This document shows positions 34,893-50,205 of a stretch of DNA of 64,000 bases, in pieces. A program made the translations under genes and the position numbers. The notes beneath the pieces are model-generated. The model saw nothing but the letters and a program-made list of their open reading frames with translations, was not told the DNA's origin and did not search any database. The stretch is from contig NC_079515.1 in assembly GCF_000801105.2 (NCBI RefSeq), positions 39,255,920-39,319,919 on the forward strand, written 5' to 3'. Origin of the DNA: Raphanus sativus. Lineage: Eukaryota > Streptophyta > Magnoliopsida > Brassicales > Brassicaceae. Numbering within the stretch: position 1 is the stretch's first letter; every line of letters starts with the position of its first letter.

Positions 34893-36882
34893 ACAACCGA
34901 AAATGTTGACAAAATATTTATCTTTAATTTCTAGTCAAATGCTTTGCTATGTAACAATATACTTCGTAAAAAGTTTTGATATGAAATTTTATTCAAAAAT
35001 AAAATTCCAAAGGGATTAAAAATATAATTTCATTTAATAATATAAATATGAAAAGTACAAAAATTAACTAAAATCATGGAAAATACAAAAATTAACTAAA
35101 ATCATGGAGACGATGAAAACTAAGTAAATTCACTTCTCAAATAATAATCTAGATTAAAGTCAAAACTTGAAATGAAAAGTTAATCATTTTATAAAATCTA
35201 ATTGTTAAATAAAAAATGATTTTAGTCTTTCCAGATTTTCTGAAAGATATAACATTAAAGCATGTAAAAATGATATAAAAAAATATAATTGCTGAACCAC
35301 TTCGAAACAAGTCACCGTACAATGGTTTAAAGCTTATCCAAGACGTTTTGGACTAAGATTCAATTCTTTTGTATATTATTTACCAAATGGGCTGTCAGCT
35401 TAATGTACATCACACATCATACCTTCTAATCTTGTGCAAGATCATTAAGGAGTATACTTTCAGCACACTAAGGTCGGTTATCTTGTATCGTCTCACGTTC
35501 AGTGTCTTGGTGGTTTTGAATAAAAAAATTCTAGCATATGCAGATTCTCTAGGGGAACATCTGGTAAGTTTTTATGTTGTAACACGAATATCCTAAATAG
35601 TTTACTATATCAGTATATGCACAACTTTTGTTCAAAAACTTCTAGATGGATAACCATTTCTAAATACATTTGTTGTTATGGGTAACAAAATTTTTTTTAA
35701 TCGATTTGATTCTCATTTTTAGATGTGTCTTTTAAAAAATGAGAAGAGATTTTTTTAAAAAAAACAATAACTTAAACAATTTATACATATATTGTAAGAA
35801 AATGGATACAAAAAAGAGATAGAGACTAACTGGACTATTATCCTACACACTTAGATTCAACTGATTATACATGTAATCATACCATAATCTTCAGTTTAAA
35901 ATTATATTTTCACCAACCACAATTTCTTTAGATATTGAGACTAAGGATGAAAGGGACTAACTCATTTTCTTATTTAACAATTAGATTCTAAGAATTGATT
36001 AACGTTCATTTCAAAGATTTTAATTAAATGTAACTAAAATATTTCCTATGAATTTAACAAGATATTTTTTTGTGTTAATTATAGTTTATTTGCTTATATT
36101 GTTTTAAAATTATATATGAACTTAAGTATATATAATTTTTAAAAATTTAGATTTATATTTTTTCTCCCACTACTGAAATTAATATTTGCTCTTGAGAATT
36201 CTATTATTTGTTTCACTTGGGCAGTTTGGTTTTAAAAAGTAAAAATCAGATGTTACAAAATAAATATCTTATCTCTATAAAATTCAAATGCTATTTTTAT
36301 AGGCCACACGCTTAATGATTTCAACACTTAGTCCAATAAAATCCAACAAATTGAAAAAAATATAATAAAAGAATAAAAATAAGTTTAACTACTATGTAAC
36401 ATAACTCTAGTTTTTAAAAATTTAAACAAAAAATAATATAAAGACATTAATTTATTTCATAAACATTTCATGATCTTAAACTACCTGCAGTGTGTTATAT
36501 ATCACCTAAAATATGATTAATCATTGAAAATAATAAATTAATTGAAATTTCATATATTGATATTTTATATTCAATTTCTTTGAAATCATACTATTGATGA
36601 ATTAGTGAATAAATACTAGTTATTATTTCTAGGCACATGATTACTAAAATTTCACATTCTTTGCCAATTTTTTTTTAGTTTTTTTCGTTAGAACTGAATA
36701 AAATTTAATTAACTTGATTAAACACCTCTAGTAAACAGTGTATATAAGAGTCAGTGTATAATAAATCAAGAGTGAAATAAAATAAGCGAAAACAACGAGA
36801 TCAAATTCTGAAAACAAAAAAAAGCTTTAACCAAGAAAAATACGAGCCAGCGTTTTTTCTCTGGTGGCCTCTGATGAAATTA
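34893..36882. other. Intergenic AT-rich DNA between RPS3A and EMC2
   Basis: No coding sequence, clear transposon end or RNA gene is seen. The left part is the RPS3A upstream region and the right part the EMC2 3' flank. A 25-bp direct repeat (ACAAAAATTAACTAAAATCATGGA) lies at about 35056-35105. Confidence 0.6.
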
Positions 36883-39381
36883 CTAGAGCTTCAAGCTTCT
36901 TAATGCAGAAGAGAGTAGGTTGAGTTTGGCAGGAGCTTTTTGCTTGTACTCTTTCTCCAGAGCAGTTGCAGCTAGAGACTGAAGCTCTGGTGCGGCCATG
37001 TCCTTGTCCTCCTTGTTCCTGCCTTTTGAGAGCTGTGCTATTGCTGATCCACACTGATGTCACATAGATGAATTACTTCAAATTTGATGTCACTTGGATA
37101 CCGAAGTGGATTTAAAACAAGTGTGAGGTTGAAACGAGATGTTACCAAGCATAATCCAAACAGGGCTCTCGTGCTTTTACCACCTGTAAGGTCTATGGTT
37201 GATGCATAGTACTTTCTTGCTGCAATGAGGTTTTCATGTCCACCAATCGTATAGAGTACCTGATTTTGGAAAATTTACATTAATAACACAATACCAGGTG
37301 ATATAGTTCGAGCAAATAGAACTTATTATGTTTAAGATGCAGACTCCCTGGTGATGAGCAGCAGGAGTTATATTACATAGACTTACCTCGGCATATGCTA
37401 AGTGGTACAGTGGAAGAGTAGGCTGAGATAATATGAGCTCCTCGTAGCAGAAAGCTGCTTGTTTGTACCTGTTACAGTTTATACATTAGATCGGACTGAA
37501 AAGAGATAGGATCCCAAAAAAATGAAGATATATTGTTAAATGTTTGCTTAGTGGATTGTATGTCACAAAGAGGCGTACATTTGCAAGGAAACATAAATTT
37601 CTGCAAGTTCTCTCCAGGCATCATGATCAGCCATGAATCTACATAAAAGACAGAAAAGCGAATGGAGGTGATCAGAAGTGGTAGGTTTCAACTGATATAC
37701 TTGTATTAATCCAGTTTGGGGTTGGTTAGTAAGTACTCACACTTCAAGATATTTGTTAAGATGTTCAATGGCTAAGGATGGTTTTCCCTGAGCCTTGGCC
37801 ATAGCCACCTTTCTTTTGTGTATTACCTAGACATCGAGTTTTACTCACAACAGTTAAACATTTGGACGCAGCAGCTTGTGGGTATTTTCATGAAGCAAAG
37901 ATGTGGAAACTTACTTGATCGAGTGGATTATCCTCCAAAAGGATCGAATAGGCTTTTTCAGCCTCTTCCCACATCCCCTTTGCTTCTAGAAGCAACGCTT
38001 CCAGCTTCCCTGAAATATATTTTCAAGATGCAGCTCAGATTGGGATCAAGGTAAAAGTAAACTATATGCCTGCAGAACCCAACTTTCATAGAAAACATCA
38101 GCGCACAGTACACACCCAGAAGACTCCAAAATTTCAAAATAGACAAAACAAAATCTGTGAGTAAGGACAGGTAAATAAGCAAAGCTTAAACATGTAGAGC
38201 ATATGAATTCAGCTTTGGCTTAGCTTGTATAATTCAAATTTGATAAATTATTTTCACTTTTGAGAAGGAAATGCGAGAAAAAGGTTATGGATTCCTAGAT
38301 GGTTAATGGTTTACCCTAGTAGCTAGCCTAGATAGGATGCTAGCTAGCAAAGTATGAAGTCCAGCAAGAGTGAAAAAAAAATTATTCAATTTCTCAAAGG
38401 CTGATGATATGTACTTACCCACACGTTTGCTCTCCGGAAACTTCTTCTGCAGAACCTTGATGCAATTCTGCAAAAATAAAGTTGTGAGATATCCAAATAC
38501 TAAGTATGGAGTTGAGAAGAATGATTTGGAAGGAAGGAGGTGAATCCCAAACTCGAATTATATTTATCAATCTTTACTTTAAGAATGCATCCATGTTTTT
38601 ACAAGATATATGCGTTAAAAAAATGCAAGAAATAAATCTAGAAGCGAGGTTTAAAAAGCCTCATGCAAGCAAACAGAAAACCGTTTACTTTAAAATAGGA
38701 ACATTCTCAAGGTAGGAGAGGAAAGCATAAAGGGAAAGTCACCTGTGCAACAGCAAGAGATTGACAGTCCATAGCTGCAATTGCTACCTGCTCATATAGC
38801 GTCCATTCTGCACACACACAAATAAAGAAGACACTTAGCTCTTTAGGTTTAATAAACACACCCATCATCTCTTTCATTGCATAAATTCCACATTAAAGTC
38901 AACCTCTAATCATCTAAGACAACAAAAACAAACCGAAGCAGATTGTAAAAGATATGAAATGTATTCCATATAGAGAACAAAAACAAAGAACAAAGTATTA
39001 CAGATTGGCATAGATATTACAACATGTACAAAACAAAACAAATTCCATCAAGACAGGTTTTTCTGAAACAAAAGTGACTCCTTTTATGTTGTCAGCTACT
39101 AAATGTGAACAAAATCAATTGTAAGAAAACCAGATTATTACATCAAGACAGATTTTGAGAAGCACATAGCCCAAGGAAATGAGAATCAACATACCATCAG
39201 GACCAAGAGCGGATCGCTTTCCCGGATCGTTCAAGATCGAGAGACCGTGCTTGAGCACAAGCTCTGATCGGCGAACCTTGAGCTTACGAACGACGCACAG
39301 ATACTCCCAAACACCTCCTCCTCCGTTCTCGACTTGATTCTCGAGTTGGCTTAGCTCCGTCTCCTCCGTCTTCGTCACCAT
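36883..39381 (-). CDS. EMC2: ER membrane protein complex subunit 2 (TPR protein)
   Basis: Nine exons on the minus strand: 39195-39381, 38743-38807, 38419-38467, 37915-38009, 37741-37826, 37579-37638, 37387-37468, 37146-37259, 36883-37053. All are GT-AG and join in frame to 302 residues, the expected size. It starts MVTKTEETELSQLENQ. TPR-like helices include EWTLYEQVAIAAMDCQSLAVA, ALLLEAKGMWEEAEKAYSILL, DHDAWRELAEIYVSLQMY and LPLYHLAYAEVLYTIGG. EMC2 is the soluble cytosolic scaffold of the ER membrane insertase that integrates tail-anchored and multipass proteins. It is transcribed divergently from the TruD-type gene, only 417 bp apart. Probably the At3g04830 ortholog. Confidence 0.93.
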
Positions 39382-39798
39382 CTCTCTCTCTAGGGGAAGT
39401 TCGCCGATTCGCTTGTGTGGATCTGTTGTTTGTTAGTGGGAAGGTCGATCAGTAAAGTCGCCTTTCTACTAAAGAAGACAATTAATTTGATCCGGTTCGG
39501 TTTACTTTCGTACCGATCTGGTTGAAGTCAATGATGATGGAATATTTGATTTGTACCGATATGGTTTAGAATATTCTATCGGTTTGGAGATATTAAAAGC
39601 TCAATTACCCAAAAGACGGTGCGTTTAGACACAAATCATTGGTAAAAATCTTGTTTAGAGCGTAGTCGGTTCGGTATAATCAAGAAACCGGCTCAAGTCA
39701 ATGAGTATTTGATTTATCGGTACTGGTTTATCGGTTCGTAGAGATTAAAAAGCTTAATAACCCGAAACGCTGCGTTTTGTATTTTCCCTTTCCCGGAG
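39382..39798. promoter_or_regulatory. Shared divergent promoter of EMC2 and the pseudouridine synthase gene
   Basis: 417 bp between two start codons on opposite strands, containing both leaders. CGGTTCGGT-type repeats occur on both sides (about 39494 and 39668) and two similar motifs, GACGGTGCGTTT and ACGCTGCGTTTT, at about 39614 and 39767. No TATA box is obvious, as is common for housekeeping genes. The compact arrangement suggests co-regulation, by inference. Confidence 0.6.
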
Positions 39799-42700
39799 AT
39801 GAAGGCAATGCAACTAAACAAAACTGTTTCGTCCTGTTTGTTGTCTCTGCTAAAACTAAAACCCTACTTGAGCTTTCACCGGACTTCGACAATGGCGGCT
39901 GCAGCTAAAACCTCTGAGGGTACGAAGACCGTTGATGAATCCGACGTGGGCATCTCCTGTTTCATCTCCCAGCTCCCTGGCTTCCGCGGGATTCTCAAAC
40001 AAAGGTTATAAGATCAGAACACTATTTAATGACGTTAAAGTATGATTATTTATGTAGTTAGTTCTTAAATTTGCTTGGTGCCTAACAACTGGATTCAAAG
40101 ATGCAACCTTTGTGAAAATTTGAAATTGTTTGGTTGACATTGTGATTTGGTTGTGTTGTGAACTAATTGATCTGTTGTTGTGTTTGGTAGATACGCAGAC
40201 TTTATTGTTAATGAAGTGGATATGGATGGAAGTGTTGTTCGTTTGACATCCTTGGACGTCTCTCCTGAGATGGTTTGTCTCCACTTCGATTCCACATTCA
40301 CCTCATTCCATGCTTTTGTTTGTGTGTGCCGATGCGGTGTTGTTTGTTGTTGTTCATCTGTTTCAGGATGTGAAGGAGGAAGACAAATTGAAATGTTCAG
40401 ATAATGTACCCCAAAGCTATGCTTCTGCTATTGAGTCCTTCAGATCTCTTTGCAGTGCCTCTGATGCAGAGCGTATGGAAACTTTGGTTAATCAAGTCAC
40501 TTCAGGAACTGAAGATGAGATCTCACCGGTTGTTCTTGATCCAAGTTCTGACAAGTCCAAGAGAACGGTATGGGATTTTGATTGATTTGCATAAATTACA
40601 TATCCACTTATCGAACATTATCTTTAGACATGTTAAGAGGGTTTTCTTATACTACTACTATTCAGGCTATCCACAACTTTGTTAAAGAAAAATTCAAGTT
40701 TCTAGTGACCGACACTGTAGATGGTCCAGATCCTACTTCGAAATGCATCCGTGTGCGAGTGAATTCAGGAAACAGTGGAGGTAAAAGATCGAGAAAGCGC
40801 AAGGAAAGAGGTGATAAGCCGTTTGATAGCAGAGGTTCAGAGCATTGGCCAGCGGATGTTGGCAAGTTTCTCAAGTAATAATTACAGAATCAATATGACA
40901 ATTACAGTTTAAAACTGCATCATATACACCACTTGATTTATGAGTGGCCACTTTATAGGTTCCATCTTTACAAGGAGAACAAAGATACACAAGAGGCCTT
41001 GGGTTTGATTGGAAAGATGCTTGGCGTTCAGGTGTTTCCCATCTTCTTTCTTCCTTTCTCTAGCCATTGTACTTTCATTGATAAGCTGTGTTTCTGAATT
41101 GGTTCTTCAATTTTTCAGCCAAAGTCGTTCGGATTCTCTGGAACAAAAGACAAGCGATCAGTTTCAACTCAACGTGTAAGTAATCTGTACCTGTTTTCTT
41201 GTGTAAGATGAGTATGTCATTGTTACAACAATACATAATTATGAGATTGTTTTGGGCTTCTAGGTAACTGTGTTCAAACAGCAAGCTAGCAAATTGGCTG
41301 CGCTTAACAAGAGATTGTTTGGGATCAAAGTTGGTGACTTCTGGTAAGCCAACATATTCTTGAATATTTGTATTTTGTTTTGTTTTTGTGGTCTTAATGG
41401 GTAATAATGATGATAGCTTGTGCTTTCCAGCCTTGTCAAAGAGGGCCTTCTCCTTGGGCAGCTAATGGGGAACAGATTTACCATCACATTAAGGTGAGAA
41501 TGTAACCAAACACTGTAAAATATAAACTTTTTATGATGTAAATTCCAAAATCTCTTCTTCAAGAAAGCAATTATTGACCATATATGTATAAATTTCCATA
41601 TTTTTTCAGAGGAGTGGTTGCAGATTCTGAAGAAAATATCAAAAAGTCTGCAGAATCATTAGGGAAAGATGGCTTCATCAACTACTTTGGCTTGCAGGTA
41701 TTATTTACTCCTTTTAGTAGCTAATACGACTTGCACATTAGCATTGTAGTGTTGAGTATGGCTTCTCAGAAAGAAAACTCAGTTGAATCATATTAAATAT
41801 TGCACTTGTATACGACAGCGTTTCGGAAGTGGTTCAGTACCAACTCACCATGTTGGAGCCGCACTGCTGAAAGGAGAGTGGAAAGAAGCGGTGGACATGA
41901 TTCTTGATCCAAGAGAAAGTGATATCCTTTTAGCATGACTTAGTCTCAGCTACAGTTGCTAATACAGTATCTGTTTAAACCATATTAGTGGCTCTGAGCA
42001 ATGCATGATTTTTCTTGACTTTGAGATTTTCTCCACAAAGGAATGTAGTAAATGAAGCCCGGGAATACTATAAAGAAACTGGCGACATTGACGGGACTCT
42101 AAGGCAATTACCGCGGTACCTCGTTGCTGAAAGAGCCATTGTAAGTATTCAGCTGCTCATGCATTGGTTTCTGCCATTAGTGGGTGTCCATAATGATCAG
42201 TTTTGATCTTGGGCGTTTTTAAAACAGCTGCAGTGTCTGAAGAAATGTCCTGGGAACTACCTGCAGGCTCTGAAAGGCATACCCAGAACTTTGAGAATGA
42301 TGTAAGAATTTCTCTATTTAATAACACCTTCTGGAACAGTCGCCCTTGCCAAGCAAAGGGCACAGATTTTCTTAGCTTACTGTATAGGTGATCCTTGTTA
42401 TGCAGGTATGTACATAGTTATCAGAGCTACTTATGGAACAATGCAGCAAGTTTGCGCGTGCAAAAATACGGTACAGTTTTCTTTCTTAATTAACTCTTGG
42501 CCGTCATGTATGCTTGTCAAAGGAGGTTTTAACTTTCACCCACTTGTTTTTTTGCGGTGTGGCAGGCACCAACCAAGTTGTGTTGGGGGATTTGGTAAGT
42601 ACAAAGGTAGATGATGCGAAGAAAACCGTGGACAGTTTGACCTCTGAACACAAGGAAAACAGCGAAGAGGCATTAGATTGTGACCAATTAGATGATACTG

Positions 42701-43938
42701 CTGTTGTTGATCTTCCAGGAGAAAGGAGTGATCTTGTTAAGGTTATTTTTCTTTTCTGGGAACTTCTTACTTGTGTCGCCTATAGTTGAAAAATTCGTCG
42801 CATGTCATCTTTGTGTGAAAATACCTTCAGCGTATGATGAACAAATGGAACTTTGGGTTTGAAATTTTATTGGTGAGGTTTATGCATTGCCTTATATCAA
42901 TGGTATTTAGCATTATTCTTTTATGTTCTTCAGGTTATAGGTATAGAAGACATAGAAGCTGGAACTTACTCTACCAGTGACATTGTCCTCCCTCTTCCTG
43001 GGTAAGTTGCTTGCAGGACTTTCCAATAGAAGTATAGATTGAACCGTTTGTATTTCTTAGAAACCAAATAACTTTTATTTTTGCTTCAACAGTTCCAGAG
43101 TTATTTACCCGTCCAATGACATTGCTGAAATTTTTCATGATTTAGCAAAGAAGGTTTGTTGAATCTTAACTCAAGCACTCTCTCTGTTTGTCCTAAACTA
43201 CTTAAACTCACTTGGTCACAGTGTATACTTTCTGTGATGTTTTTCATATCTGCTGATGGAATGTAAAATTTCTGCTTACATTACTCAGGACGGTATCAGC
43301 CTAACAGAGAGCATTCATGGTGTAAAGTAAATTCCCACATCCTCTTTATGCTTGCGTCACTCTGCATCACCACGAGCATCTACTTCATTCTTACTAATAA
43401 CAAGCATTATTTCAGGGAATTCTCAATAACTAGCATGACGGGTGGTTATAGACGTGTTTTCCAGAAGCCAATTGACTTTGAATGGTACTTGAAACCTCCT
43501 CCAGTAATGCGATCAAATATATTATATGGAAGCAGAGACTAATTTTATGTGTAATTGCTGCAGGGAGTTACTGACTTACACTGACAGCAATAAACCATTG
43601 GCAGAGACGGACCTGGACAGGATAACCATGGAAAAGCCGGTGGATAAAGTTGAATCAGCTGAAGAAACTGAATCGATAAAATCCGATAGCAACCAACCAG
43701 AATCATGTGAAACCGATTTGAAAGATGCTGAGCAGACACAGTTGGCTCTCAAAATGGCACTTACACTTCCATCTTCTTGCTATGCAACAATGGCAATCAG
43801 AGAGCTGTTAAAGACGTCAACTTCTGTAAGTACCCAAACCGCTTTTCATGGGTGTTATATTACATTTGCATCTTAAAAAGTTAAAGTCGAAACATCTTAC
43901 TCTTATTGCAGGTTGCATATCATAAGACACTAAACTAG
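39799..43938 (+). CDS. TruD/Pus7-family tRNA pseudouridine synthase
   Basis: Twenty exons: 39799-40004, 40191-40272, 40367-40567, 40666-40874, 40959-41031, 41119-41175, 41264-41343, 41431-41493, 41610-41697, 41819-41921, 42037-42140, 42228-42301, 42406-42470, 42566-42741, 42934-43001, 43093-43153, 43289-43326, 43416-43484, 43564-43825, 43912-43938. They total 701 residues in frame. The TruD motif GFSGTKDKR carries the catalytic Asp at residue 268, and HSYQSYLWN and the C-terminal SMTGGYRRV are further family blocks. The enzyme isomerises uridine in RNA (Pus7 class, U13/U35 of tRNAs and some mRNAs). A second ATG at 39892 would drop about 31 residues that resemble an organelle-targeting leader, so dual targeting is possible. 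Intron 10 is of the AT-AC type. Likely the At3g04820 ortholog. Confidence 0.92.
41922..42036 (+). other. U12-type AT-AC intron in the TruD gene
   Basis: The 115-bp intron begins ATATCCTTTT, the exact U12 5' splice consensus, and ends CCAC. A branch-site-like TTCTTGAC lies with its A 18 nt before the 3' end. Splicing here joins G to AA and keeps the reading frame (…[13 protein letters not shown]…). No GT-AG alternative keeps the frame: the only nearby GT (41919) with the AG at 42040 gives an immediate TAG. Confidence 0.85.
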
Positions 43939-44285
43939 TGATTAACACACTGCTAAGAAGCCATCTACTCGACATCTTTGCTGATTGTGTTACTTTGTCT
44001 TAGTTGCCTCGAGTCTATTCAGAACTCTGTTGTCTTCTTTTGTCATTTATCAAGGATATGATTTGGCAAATTTTGTCTGAAGTAAGCATCAATTTTGCGA
44101 TGACAGTTGTAACTTCTTAAAAAATTCAATGTATCAGTTACAGAGACGTTAGCTACTCATTGCAGAACACAAGCCTAAGTAACTTTGAAACAATTTTTCT
44201 GGACATCTTCTGATCAATTAACTGTCAAACGTGGAAGTTTTTTTTTTTCATGTCACAACAGGTTAGAATTAAAATGAACAGTTTC
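43939..44285. other. 3'-3' spacer between convergent TruD and NEK2 genes
   Basis: A 347-bp AT-rich spacer holding both 3' untranslated regions. No other element is seen. Confidence 0.7.
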
Positions 44286-47412
<3,127 letters not shown>

Positions 47413-47432
47413 TTAATTTTCGTCTATAGAAT

Positions 47433-47847
47433 CTGCCACAAGATAAAAAGATAAAAGACACATTGTACCATCTGTTTATCCTTCAATCATGTTTCTTGTT
47501 AAGCAACACAAAAACCGTACCTTTCTAAACATTACAACTAAAAAACTGAAACTTTCTTTCTTCGATTCTTCTGAACTTAAAAAGCAAACCCGAAACAGAA
47601 TCTTCAATCATAAAAATCGAATCTTTCGCATTATAACATGCAGTAATCAAGAAACTTTCAAACGTTTTATCGTCTCCGGTGATGTGAAAGAACGAAAACT
47701 TTTCAGAGATTATTAGAATTACAGATTTCAATCCTCGCATTTACAGTTTTTCTGAGCCAGACTATAACACACAACGGAGAACACAGCATTTTTGCTAAAA
47801 AAGAAATAAAAACGGTTACTTTGGTTCAAGAGAGAGAAAGAACAAAC
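47433..47847 (-). other. Probable 5'-UTR intron of NEK2
   Basis: Donor-like CTCCG|GTTTGTTC at 47847 and acceptor TTGTGGCAG just above 47432, with pyrimidine-rich DNA between. No upstream in-frame ATG-coding exon is seen, so this would be a leader intron. Transcript data are needed to confirm it. Confidence 0.45.
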
Positions 47848-48015
47848 CGGAGAAACGGCGTCGTTGTGAGATTCAATTCGGCAGATTTAAAAGAAGTTGC
47901 TGCATTTCACGGAGGGAAGCAGCTAAACGGCAGCGTTTCTTGAAGAGGAGAAACAGTAGTGGAGAAGAGGCATTATATGAAAACGGTGGATAAAAACTGG
48001 TTCGCCATGAAACCT

Positions 48016-48016
<1 letters not shown>

Positions 48017-48110
<94 letters not shown>
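48017..48110. repeat. Perfect (CT)47 microsatellite, GA repeat on the NEK2 sense strand
   Basis: 94 bp of uninterrupted CT about 640 bp upstream of the NEK2 start codon and near the expected promoter or leader. On the NEK2 strand it is (GA)47, the type of tract bound by plant GAGA factors (BPC proteins). Copy number may vary or be collapsed in assembly. Confidence 0.95.
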
Positions 48111-48114
<4 letters not shown>

Positions 48115-48230
48115 AAAACGACAGATTTTGCCTGATGGGAAGTGAATAAGACTTTGTAATCCATTTCCTTGTTATATAAAATTTCAGACAGCAATATACT
48201 TTAATATTAATTTAATGTTTTTCAATATCT

Positions 48231-49290
48231 ATTACTATAAAATATGGTTCTTTCTCTCCTGTTGACACGTCAGACGCCATGTCACAAATAGGGTATCTGT
48301 GATACCGACATGTGTCCATGAGTTGCTAACGCCGCGTTTCATTAAACGTTACCTTTGTGGGCTTTGTTTTGTGAGTTGAGCGTTGGGCTGTGGAGTTCGG
48401 TGTTTTGTCGGCCCGATTGAGTGATGTTGTCGCCAACCCTAATACGACGGAGAAGAAACCAAGGTCCTCTTCCCCGGGCGGTGATCTGATGCCGTTTCCC
48501 CTTCTTCATACCAGTCGAAACGGTCTGAGTAAAGGCTTAGTGATTAATCTCATTGATTCACTACCCCACTGCGTCGTCTTCAATGTTTCTTCGATCTGAA
48601 AGGCGGTGAATTCTTATTATAAATATGTGTAAGTGCTTCTCTCCTTAATCTCATCTTATCTTAGTATCTCTTTTATTTCATACTAATAGATCTGTGTTAT
48701 GGCTAATTCCAGGGTTTTTTTCTCCGAGTGGGAGGGTCCATAGCAAGCGGCGGAGCAAGCGGGAGGAGGGCTTATGGACCAGGCGACGGGCATATCAAGA
48801 TGGATAGCCATGGAACAAGTTACGGAGAGTGTGAAGAGAGAGATAACAAAGTCGATTGCTGCAGTTTAAGCTCTCACATGGGAGGTGATAGGCTCTCGGA
48901 TGTGAGTTTATAAGAGCTGGAATTTTTTTTTTTTGTACGATAAATGGAATGAAGGATTGGTTTAAGTTGATTTCTTCGTGCAAATAGGTTTGTTCTTTTG
49001 TCTCCTTCACACCAATTTTCCCCTTTCGCATCTCTTCGTCTCCATCTCAGCAAATTCCAAGTTGTTCTTCTTCTTTTTTTTTTAATTGCATCAATCAAAC
49101 AGTTTGAACGTCACACTCTTTCCAGTTTTCTTCTTTATTCATTTTATAAACATCAAGTGAACCTTCCTCCCCCTTATAATTCTGATTTACAGAGCCTTCT
49201 GGTTTGATTGTTTTTGTTGGCTTATTATTTCTGAACCAATCGTCTCTCACATCTGAGAAATCGACAGGGATAGCGCTGGAGTAAGAAACC
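48231..49290. other. Captured-looking non-coding or gene-fragment DNA
   Basis: Contains short coding-like stretches (48390-48598, 48728-48912 plus strand) without recognisable homology, and GT/AG-like signals. The GC content is higher than the surroundings, as expected for captured promoter or 5' exon pieces. No gene can be named. Confidence 0.35.
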
Positions 49291-49575
49291 GAGAGAACGA
49301 GATGGAGAGCAACAGAGTAAGTGACAGAGATATTGAGATGAAGAGCAACGGAGAAGTCGAGATAGATATAGAGACACGAAACAAGTGAGTAAGATGGAGC
49401 ATTTTTATATATCTTCTGGTCGGATCTGCTTAAATAAGTTTCCTATGATCAAAACAAGGAAACAATACACATAAGTTTGATATTGTTTATGCTATTTTTT
49501 TTATTTCAGACGAAGTGGTCTTGATTGGTGTTATTTGATCTCCAGATATTGGCATCGTTCACGATTCTTATGTGA

Positions 49576-50205
49576 ATGGAGAAGTACGAGGACTACTTGA
49601 AGCTCAAATCAAGAGTAGAGATCTTACAACATTCACAACGGTACATAGCGTTATTCATTACACATGTGAATGCTTACTCCATGTCTCTGTATACTTATAA
49701 CTCTTCTGACTTTAGGCATTTGCTAGGTGAAGAGATAGCCGGGATGGCAGTGGATGAGCTTGAGCAGCTACAACATCAAGTAGATACATCACTTAGACAG
49801 ATAAGATCCACAAAGGTATACAGAATCTCAAGAAACCATAAGCTTATATTTGATTCTTTTAGTCTAAAGAGAATTTAGAACAATACCAAATCTTGGAATT
49901 GTTGTCTAAGTGCCAATTTAGAACAGTACCAATGCTTGATCAACATTCTGAACTCAAAACAAAAGTACATAAACTTTCACAGTGTTCAATTATCTCAATA
50001 CAACACTCTCATATTGATTAATTTACAGGAAAAAATGTTATTGGAAACCACCATAGATCTTGAAAGAAAGGTTGTGCCATCAAAATCTTATAGCCCAAGA
50101 AATTGTATCATTTTAGATCTTTCACAATATTGTTGTCTTTTTCTCTTTATCTATCTCAGTTGGAGGAAAGTGATGCAGCCCATAATCACAAAAATCAGTC
50201 GTACT
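49576..50205 (+). pseudogene. SEP/AGL-type MADS-box fragment (K-box exons only)
   Basis: Three or four exon-like pieces of a SEPALLATA-class MADS gene occur in the right order with splice-like borders. They are KYEDYLKLKSRVEILQHSQR (about 49580-49640, donor GTACAT), HLLGEEIAGMAVDELEQLQHQVDTSLRQIRSTK (about 49718-49816, acceptor TTTAG, donor GTATAC), EKMLLETTIDLERK (about 50031-50072) and LEESDAAHN (50160-50190). The MADS DNA-binding exon is absent, as is the 42-nt exon normally between the second and third pieces (…MLDQLSDLKTK in the family). It is therefore a non-functional fragment, closest in feel to SEP4/AGL3, and out of synteny with its neighbours. Confidence 0.8.

Noticed and set aside
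41919..42040. GT-AG alternative for the TruD intron 10
   Set aside because: It gives an immediate in-frame TAG, while AT-AC borders keep the frame and match U12 consensus.
47973..48194. Arg/Glu-repeat protein
   Set aside because: It is a translation of the CT/GA microsatellite.
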